Source: Tiliqua scincoides
Taxonomy: Eukaryota; Chordata; Lepidosauria; Squamata; Scincidae
NCBI RefSeq assembly: GCF_035046505.1
Contig: NC_089823.1
Span: 1 to 64,000 of the forward strand
Length of the DNA: 64,000 nt
Direction: 5' to 3'
Under the pieces are notes generated by a model. The model saw nothing but the letters and a program-made list of their open reading frames with translations. It was not told where the DNA came from and made no database searches. Numbering within the stretch: the first letter of the stretch is position 1; each line of letters begins with the position of its first letter. The position numbers and the translations under genes are program-made. Of the stretch, positions 57,325-64,000 are shown in pieces.

Positions 57325-57677
57325 GCACATACACATCATGGCTTATAACCCGTGATGGGCCTTTGCTCCAGAAATCTGTCCAATCCCCTCTTAAAGGCAT
57401 CTAGGTCAGATGCCGTCACCACATCCTGTGGCAAGGTGTTCCACAGACCAACCACACCCCGAGTAAAGAAATATTTTCTTTTGTCTGTCCTAACCCTCCC
57501 AACACTCAATTTTAATGCATGTCCCCTGGTTCTGGTGTTATGTGAGAGTGTAAAGAGCATCTCCCTATCCACTCTGTCCATCCCCTGCATAATTTTGTAT
57601 GTCTCAATCATGTCCCCCCTCAGGCGCCTCTTTTCTAGGCTGAAGAGGCCCAAACACCGTAGCCTTTCCTCATAAGC
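57325..57677 (-). mobile_element. CR1 LINE 3' fragment
   Basis: Minus-strand copy with an open C-terminal frame 57653-57336 ([20 protein letters not shown]). Breaks off at CCTCATAAG just before a telomere-like run. Confidence 0.88.
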
Positions 57678-57687
57678 AGAAGCGCGC

Positions 57688-57707
57688 CTAACCCTAACCC
57701 TAACCCT
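57688..57707 (+). repeat. Short interstitial telomere-like repeat
   Basis: CCTAACCCTAACCCTAACCC, just over three CCCTAA units, exactly between a broken CR1 and CR1-5'-like sequence. Confidence 0.7.
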
Positions 57708-59275
57708 TTCCTCTGCAGAAGCTCATGTGGCCTCTGGGACACCAAGTGCCTCTGGGAACGAAATACCAGGTAAGGCACCGCGAGTTTAGCATCTGGGAGA
57801 GAAGAAGGCAAGTGGACCTCTGAGTTTTGAAGAAGGAGAGGAGGACGACGAGAAGGAGAAGGTAAATGTACTCTTTCTAACTTTTTGTCTTTCTAACTCC
57901 TTGTCTTCTAACTTTAACTTTAAATCAACCTTAAATCAACATTGAAAGTTAGCTTTACCTAAGTTAGCACCTAATCTAACCTAAGGGAGGGAATCTAAGG
58001 TCCAGCGAGGTGGAGCACAGGAGCTAGGTGAGGGCACTAAAAATAAATACATAGGTGTGTACATAGGTCTGCTCTGAGCAGGAGCAGAGTCTTACTCATG
58101 AGTAAGAGCCCAAGGGTCAGGCACTTGGGAAAATAAATAAAACAGAGGAGGATAAAGTGGAAAGCAAGTTTTTCTACTTTGTTTTAAATTAACCCTATAC
58201 TTAACCCAAGTTGAACTAAGTTAGAACATAACCTAAACAGTTCAGTAAATTGGGACACAGGATCTAGGTGAGATCAATAAATAAATAAACAAACAAACAA
58301 ACTCAAATAAAAACTAACTTGAGGTTAAAAAACAGTCCTACCTAAGAGAACTGAACTAGGGTAAGAGGGTAAGAACCTAGGAAGGGCCAGTTCCCAATCA
58401 CCCAGGCAATTTAGCATAGTCAGTGACCTTTAGGAGGTGATAAGAGCCCCATTAGGCTAATCCAAGCAACCCATTCAGGGGCCTGCAGAGTGGATTAAGC
58501 CCATTGTAGGGGCCCACCCCTGGAGGGGCCTGGAGCAGGCTTGTTCCACCCCCAGGGAGGCCTCAGATTGGCAGGAGGGGGGAGGGGTTCCAGCACCCTT
58601 GTCCTCCTCCTTAGCGGAGCTGCCACCCCTGGCTTGGGAGCAGGAGATGTTCACCCCACAGCTCCCTGCTTCACACTGCCTGCCTCTCATCCCTGGCCTC
58701 CCTGTTTTACGGAGCAAGCCCGCCCCTTTTGGCCCCTCCCCTTCCTCCAGGTGGGGCAGAAAAGGCCTTTCCTGTGCCTGGCTTGTTTCCTGCAATGTTC
58801 CTTGTTTGCCTTGCAGCCCCCTCTGTCTGTTTGGGGTGAGCCAACCTTCTTTGCACCCCTCAAGGACAGGGAAGCCTCCCCACCCTGGGCATGGGGTGCC
58901 TGCTCCAGGGTAAGTCGGGGGTCAGGGAATCTGGGAGGGGCCCCGACACCCATCAACAGCCTTTTGTCTTTTTGAGCTTTCGTAATTTCACCTGGGAAGA
59001 CCAGACCGCCTTTCAATCAGCAAGGAGGGAGGGAGGAGGAGCTAGCTACAGGTATAAAGCTAGTGCCTGCCACAGCGTGAACCTCTCTGCAGAAGCACGC
59101 CTGGCCTCTGGGACATCCAGTGCCTGGTACAAAGTGCCAGGCAAGGCACCGCGAGTTTAGCATCTGTGCGAGTTCAGCAGCAGGGCGAGGAAGCCAGGGC
59201 CCCAGACACCGCCCATTCTCTTCCCTTGAGAAGAGGGCTGCTAACCAGTGTAGGGTTTTTAAGTACCCCTAAATA
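57708..59275 (+). mobile_element. Probable CR1 5' region, partly duplicated
   Basis: 57712-57792 and 59083-59163 are copies of each other (TCTGCAGAAGC, TGGCCTCTGGGACA, AAGGCACCGCGAGTTTAGCA). The second lies upstream of CR1 ORF1 and follows a GGTATAAAGC sequence, so both look like CR1 5' UTR or promoter. The 1.3 kb between is unassigned and has no gene I recognise. Confidence 0.5.
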
Positions 59276-59513
59276 TTGTGTTGGCAACCTTCAGTCTCAA
59301 AAGACTCTGGTATAACGCTCTGAAAGGTGGTTCTGGAACAGCATCTAGTGTGGCTGAAAAGACCAATCCGGGAGTGACAGTCCCTTCCACACCGGGAGCA
59401 AGTGCAGTCTGTCCCTGGTCTGTCTCCCTGGCTATGGGCCTTCCTTCTTTGCCTCTTAGCCTCAGACTGTTGGCCAAGTGTCTCTTCAAACTGGGAAAGG
59501 CCATGCTGCACAG
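59276..59513 (-). mobile_element. Zinc-finger-coding retroelement fragment with TSD
   Basis: Minus-strand relative of 28719-28977, inserted between the CR1 5' region and ORF1 with the 9-bp duplication CCCTAAATA (59267-59275 and 59514-59522). The minus strand encodes FEETLGQQSEAKRQRRKAHS and CSRCGRDCHSRIGLFSHTRC, and ends in GAAGGTTGCCAACACAA. Confidence 0.75.
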
Positions 59514-59525
59514 CCCTAAATAAAA

Positions 59526-60440
59526 ATGACAAAAACACCTATGCAGTCAGACAGCCAGCAGCAGGGCGGGGGCTATCCAGTGTTTTGCATCGAGTGCCAC
59601 ATGTATGGCTATATGCCACTGGGGCATAAGTCATTGGTGTGTCCTCGGTGCAAGGAGCACACACATGGGTGTGTCCCAGGGTCCGCTCCCTTGAAGCCTT
59701 GTTGCCCGACGTGGAGAAGCAGAGGCAGGCAGAGTAGGACCATAGGGAGACTTCCGGGGACGATCAGGCTTCGTACCAACCTCAGGCGTGCAGCTCCTCA
59801 GCTGCCTGGGTGGGAAGTCTCGGGGCTGGAGGATGTCATCTTGGAGAGGAGGGAAACAATCCCCTAGGAGGGACCCCTTTTCCAGGGCCAGTATCTGAAC
59901 GTACTCAGGATACTCCTCGGCAGGAGGGGGGTCAGGGGCTTCTTGTAGTGGGGATTCGATTATTAGAAACATACAGAGGGGGGCTTGCGACGGATGTGAG
60001 GACTGCATGGCGACTTGCCTGCCTGGTGCGAAGGTTGCAGACATTACTTCTCGTCTAGAAAGGCTGGTAGACAGTGCTGGGGAGAAGGTAGCAGTTGTGG
60101 TGCATGTCGGCACCAACGACGTGGGCAAGTGTAGCTGGGAGGTCCTGGAGCCCAAATTAGGCTATTAGGTAGGGAGCTGAAAGCCAGGACCTCAAAGGTG
60201 GTGTTCTCTGAAGTGCTACCTGTTCCACGCGCAGGGCCAGCTAGGCAGGCGGAGATCAGGGGTCTCAATGCGTGGATGAGATGGTGGTGTAGGGAGGAGG
60301 GGTTTAGATTTGTTAGGCACTGGGGAACGTTTTGGGACAAGCGGGGCCTGTACAACAGGGACGGGCTTCAGTTGAACCAGAATGGAACCAGACTGCTGGC
60401 ACATAACATTAAAAAGGTGGCAGAGCAGCTTTTAAACTGA
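59526..60440 (+). mobile_element. CR1 ORF1 (zinc-binding and esterase-like parts)
   Basis: 59526-59867 encodes a Cys-rich segment (FCIECHMYGYMPLGHKSLVC then PRC) like the PHD-type finger reported for CR1 ORF1. 60198-60440 encodes the end of the SGNH/GDSL esterase-like domain (NRDGLQLNQNGTRLLAHNIK), with VGTNDVG at about 60111. The frame is broken between them. ORF1 supplies the nucleic-acid-binding accessory protein of the element. Confidence 0.75.
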
Positions 60441-60469
60441 ACCCTGGGGGAAGGCCAACAGGAGCCAAG

Positions 60470-62570
60470 GGGCATCCAGTTTGGGACTCCTCATCCCTAT
60501 GGGATGAGGATGGGGAGGTTAGAGAACAAGAAGACAAAGGTAGAGTAGGAGAAGAAATTGGGAATGGTAGCGTGATGGGATGTGATAGACGGTTTGGCAC
60601 AGTGAGAGGATGGGAACAAAGGAGAGCATAAGCAGCCCATCCTGGTGCATTCCATGTACAAATGCTTTTATGCAAATGCCCAAAGTCTCCAAGCAAAGAT
60701 GGGAGAACTGGAATGTCTGGTGACAAGGGCAAACACTGACATAGTAGGCATAACAGAAACCTGGTGGAATGCGGAGAATCAGTGGGATACGGCAATCCCG
60801 GGCTATAAACTCTACAGGAGGGACAGGGAGGGGTGTGTTGGAGGTGGGGTGGCCATTTATGTTAAGGAACGGATAGAAACCAGCAAAGTAGACATTGAAG
60901 GTGAGTCTGACTCCACCATAGAATCTCTGTGGGTTAAATTACCAGGCCTGAGGAGTGATGTAATACTGGGGGCATACTATCGTCCTCCAGACCAGAAATC
61001 GGGAGGGGACCTTGAAATGAGGAAACAGATCAGGGAGGTGACAAGGAGGGAAAGGGTTGTAATCATGGGGGACTTCAGATATCCTCATATAGACTGGGTC
61101 AATTTGTGTTCTGGTCAAGAAAAGAAGACCGGATTCCTTGACATGCTAAATGAATATGCTTTAGAGCAGCTAGTCACGGAGCCCACCAGAAGACTGGTGA
61201 CTCTGGTGACTCTGGATTTAATATTGTGCGGTACTCAGGACCTGGTTAGAGATATCAATGTTACAGAGCCACTGGGGAACAGTGATCATGCTGTGATCCG
61301 TTTCGACATGCATGTCAGGGGAAGAATGCCAGACAAATCTCTCACAAAAACCCTTGACTTCTGACGGGTGGACTTCCCTCAAATGAGGAGGCTGGTTAGA
61401 AGGAGGTTGAAAGGGAAGGTAAAAAGAGTCCAATCTCTCCAGAGTGCATGGAGGCTGCTTAAAACAACAGTAATAGAGGCCCAGCAGAGGTGTATACCGC
61501 AAAGAAAGAAGGATTCCACTAAATCCAGGAGGGTGCCCTCATGGCTAACGAGCCAAGTTAGAGAGGCTGTAAAGGGCAAGGAAGCTTCATAAGAACAGCT
61601 CCACTGGATCAGGCCATAGGCCCATCTACTCCAGCTTCCTGTATCTCACAGCCATCAGAGTGCCCATGTTCTGTAAATGGAAGTCTTGCCCTAATGAGGA
61701 GAATAAAAAGGAAAATAAACTGTGGCAAAAGAAATGTAAGAAGATGATACGGGAGGCCAAGATATGAGGAATGCATGGCCAGCAACATTAAGGGGAATAA
61801 TAAAAGCTTATTTAAATAAGTTAGAAGCAGGAAACCCGCCAGAGAAGCGGTTGTCCCTCTGGATGATGAGGGAGGGAAAGGGGAGATAAAAGGAGACTTA
61901 GAGATGGCAGAGAAATTGAATGAGTTCTTTGCATCTGTCTTCACGGCAGAAGACCTTGGGCAGATACCGCTGCCCGAACGGCCCCTCCTGACCGAGGAAT
62001 TAAGTCAGATAGAGGTTAAAAGAGAAGATGTTTCAGACCTCATTGATAAATTAAAGATCAATAAGTCACTGGGCCCTGATGGCATCCACCCAAGGGTTAT
62101 TAAGGAATTGAAGAATGAAGTTGCAGACCTCTTGATTAAGGTATGCAACTTGTCCCTCAAAACGGCCATGGTGCCAGAAGATTGGAGGATAGCAAATGTC
62201 ACGCCTATTTTTAAAAAGGGAAAGAGGGGGGAACCCGGGAAACTATAGGCCGGTCAGCCTAACATCCATACCGGGTAAGATGGTGGAATGCCTCATCAAA
62301 GATAGGATCTCAAAACACATAGACGAACAGGCATTGATGAGGGAGAATCAGCATGGCTTCTGTAAGGGTAAGTCTTGCCTCACAAACCTTATAGAATTCT
62401 TTGAAAAGGTCAACAGGCACGTGGATGCGGGAGAACCCGTGGACATTATATATCTGGACTTTCAGAAGGCGTTTGACACGGTCCCTCACCAAAAGCTACT
62501 AAAAATCTCCACAGTCAGGAATTAGAGGGCAGGTCCTCTACTGGACTGAGACCTGGTTGAAGACCAGGAA
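60470..62570 (+). mobile_element. CR1 ORF2, endonuclease and partial RT
   Basis: 60645-61364 is an open 239-codon AP endonuclease: [32 protein letters not shown], then GDFRYPHIDW where GDFN is usual, and SDH. The linker is cut by an 82-bp antisense CR1 tail at 61589-61670. The RT part is open 61904-62248 and 62196-62525 ([11 protein letters not shown]) and stops near 62570, before the FADD box. Confidence 0.9.
61589..61670 (-). mobile_element. CR1 tail scrap inside CR1 ORF2
   Basis: ATAAGAACAGCTCCACTGGA to AGCTTCCTGTATCTCACAGC, reversed relative to its host CR1. Adds about 80 bp to the linker. Confidence 0.8.
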
Positions 62571-62732
62571 CATAAAAACAGCCCCACTGGATCAGGAAAT
62601 GGCATGCAGTGTCCTCACATGGCTGTACATCCATGACCTTGGTTGTATATATACTTGATACACCAAGGATCTTCACAAGAGCCAAAGACCACCAAGTTCA
62701 ACAAGATCACCATCAACAAGCTGGGTTTCGAA
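62571..62732. other. Junction between CR1 and inverted globin unit
   Basis: A 35-bp minus-strand CR1 tail scrap (AACAGCCCCACTGGATCAGG), then about 130 bp not seen elsewhere in the window, then the globin 3' flank in reverse. Confidence 0.6.
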
Positions 62733-62969
62733 TGGGGGGGGGAGAGGGGGACAACGATACAGGAAGCAATGCAAGGAGCGTAAAACCCAAACACCCAGGT
62801 TGATGTGTGTGGAGAGCGTCCAAAATCGACCTGCCTTCCCTCCAACCTGCACTTGGCCTACCCCCCTAAGCAGGCCTCCCCTTCCCCCAGGAGATGCCAT
62901 TGACCAGTTACACCCCACCAGCAGGACCCACAGAGACACAGGCACCAGCTTGGACTGCAGGGAGTCAAC

Positions 62970-62975
62970 TTTATT
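62970..62975 (-). terminator. Poly(A) signal of globin copy 5
   Basis: TTTATT on the plus strand, i.e. AATAAA on minus, 75 bp after the stop codon as in the other copies. Confidence 0.85.
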
Positions 62976-63049
62976 CGAAGGAACTGTCACAAGTGGCTGG
63001 AAGGGAGTTCCTGCGGTTGACAAGGTGGCCGGGAGGCAGCTGGTTCCCC

Positions 63050-64000
63050 TCAATGGTACTGATGTGGCAGAGCTTGGGCCATGGCACCCACCAGCTTGTG
63101 AAAGGAACCCTGGACCTCCGGGGTGAACTCCTTGCCAAAGTGGGCTGCCTTTGACGATGATAATGTTGCCCAGAAGCTGGAAGAGAAGAGGAGGCCATGA
63201 AGCCGTCTGCTTGTGGAGCCTGAGGCCTGCCCTGCCCCACAGCTGTCTGCCTCGCTTGCCCTGCACGGAGCCGCAGCCAGCCACAAGCTGCTCCTTTTGG
63301 GGAGAGCTGGAGGGGGGAGGACGGCTGGGCTTCCCCACCCAAAAAGTCCAGGAGTGGGGCTTTCTCAGGGTGGCGTTCTTGAGGGGTGACTAGGCTCCCT
63401 TCACAGCCAGGCCTCCCACTCAGTGGACGGAGCCAGACATGTGCAGGTGTTTCCTCTACTCCAAAGAGTAGCATGTGAACGGACACCGAAGGCCCAGGCA
63501 GGCTCTGCCTCTCCATCCGGCCACTTTATGTCATCCTTAGCTTGCAACAGCCAGCACTGCTGTGAGAGTGTTAGTTTGGAAAAAAGCCCCAGAGAAGTTA
63601 GAAGGGAGCGCAGAAGAAAGTGCAAAGGACGGCCGGAGCAAACCGCCTCCTGCCTGGGTTCTCCACTAAGCCTCACTGAGGTCACAGGCGGAGTCATTCC
63701 TCCCCGCCCCCCACCCCAACCGGCCAGGAAAGCAACACCTAGCACAGAAGTGCACCGTGGTTCTTCTGCCTCTCACGTGCACACACACCTCAACCCTCTT
63801 GTTGTTGAACCCCCGTGGATTTGTGGAGCACTCAACCCACCCCAGACTAAGTCCGGCGGAGAACGTTGGGGGTGTTAAGCATCACCCTTCACAGACGAGA
63901 GGGGGAGCTTGTGGTTGTGGTGACAGCTGGGCCAGCGAGGAGTAGGACCCGGCCACCCTTTTCCTCCCTCAATCAAGGCAAGCTGCCTAGCAAGGGGGGC
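63050..64000 (-). pseudogene. HBB: Beta-globin copy 5, inverted, 3' part only
   Basis: Minus strand: exon 3 63176-63050 and intron 2 from 63177 to the window end, which falls about 7 bp inside intron 2, so exons 1-2 are outside. Exon 3 is 127 nt instead of 129 or 132. After NIIIV the frame is lost (AAAGGCAGCCC where other copies read TAGGCAGCCC or TTGGCAGCCC). The end in the original frame would read [21 protein letters not shown], a mix of copy 1/3-type and copy 4-type residues. The 3' flank matches the other copies from 62733. Exon 2 beyond the window is needed to judge the gene fully, but exon 3 alone is broken. Confidence 0.88.

Overview
The window looks like nuclear DNA of a squamate reptile (lizard or snake). 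It has vertebrate-type split genes, very many CR1-type LINE copies, short hAT-type DNA transposons, and a beta-globin cluster next to a cholecystokinin/gastrin receptor gene. The species cannot be fixed from the sequence.

Left part (1-25.6 kb): a tandem array of beta-globin units. Four direct copies of the globin gene start at 2101, 13821, 18820 and 23775. They sit in three kinds of unit: about 5.0 kb with globin (A 236-5239, D 16967-21919, E from 21920), 3.85 kb without globin (B 5240-9090), and 7.9 kb with every segment (C 9091-16966). All unit junctions fall inside CR1 sequence, so unit C looks ancestral and the others look like products of recombination between CR1 copies. Only copy 3 (18820-20213) keeps a complete 147-codon reading frame and standard splice sites. 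Copies 1, 2 and 4 are broken. All four carry Trp37->Arg and Arg30->Tyr at positions that are nearly invariant in beta chains. Each unit ends in a 140-bp tandem repeat made from the CR1 3' tail, carrying a motif that resembles a ZNF143/Staf site.

Middle part (25.6-29.2 kb): rearranged CR1 copies in both orientations, with a 75-bp orphan piece of globin exon 3 at an inversion junction and a small zinc-finger-coding retroelement fragment bounded by a target-site duplication.

CCKBR gene (about 29.7-44.8 kb): a CpG-rich promoter and five exons (30184-41527, + strand) give an intact 428-residue cholecystokinin B/gastrin receptor. Intron 2 (8.2 kb) holds two large CR1 copies in opposite orientation and hAT-type elements.

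Right part (44.8-62.7 kb): mostly non-coding DNA with CR1 fragments, hAT-type elements, microsatellites and one nearly full CR1 (59.5-62.57 kb) with both ORF1 and the endonuclease part of ORF2. At 62.73-64.0 kb a fifth globin copy lies on the minus strand, so the receptor gene is flanked by globin copies pointing toward it from both sides. The window ends in intron 2 of that copy.

I saw no tRNA, rRNA, CRISPR or LTR-type element. Exon boundaries were read by hand from splice signals, frame and family alignment from memory. Repeat boundaries are approximate unless a target-site duplication is given.
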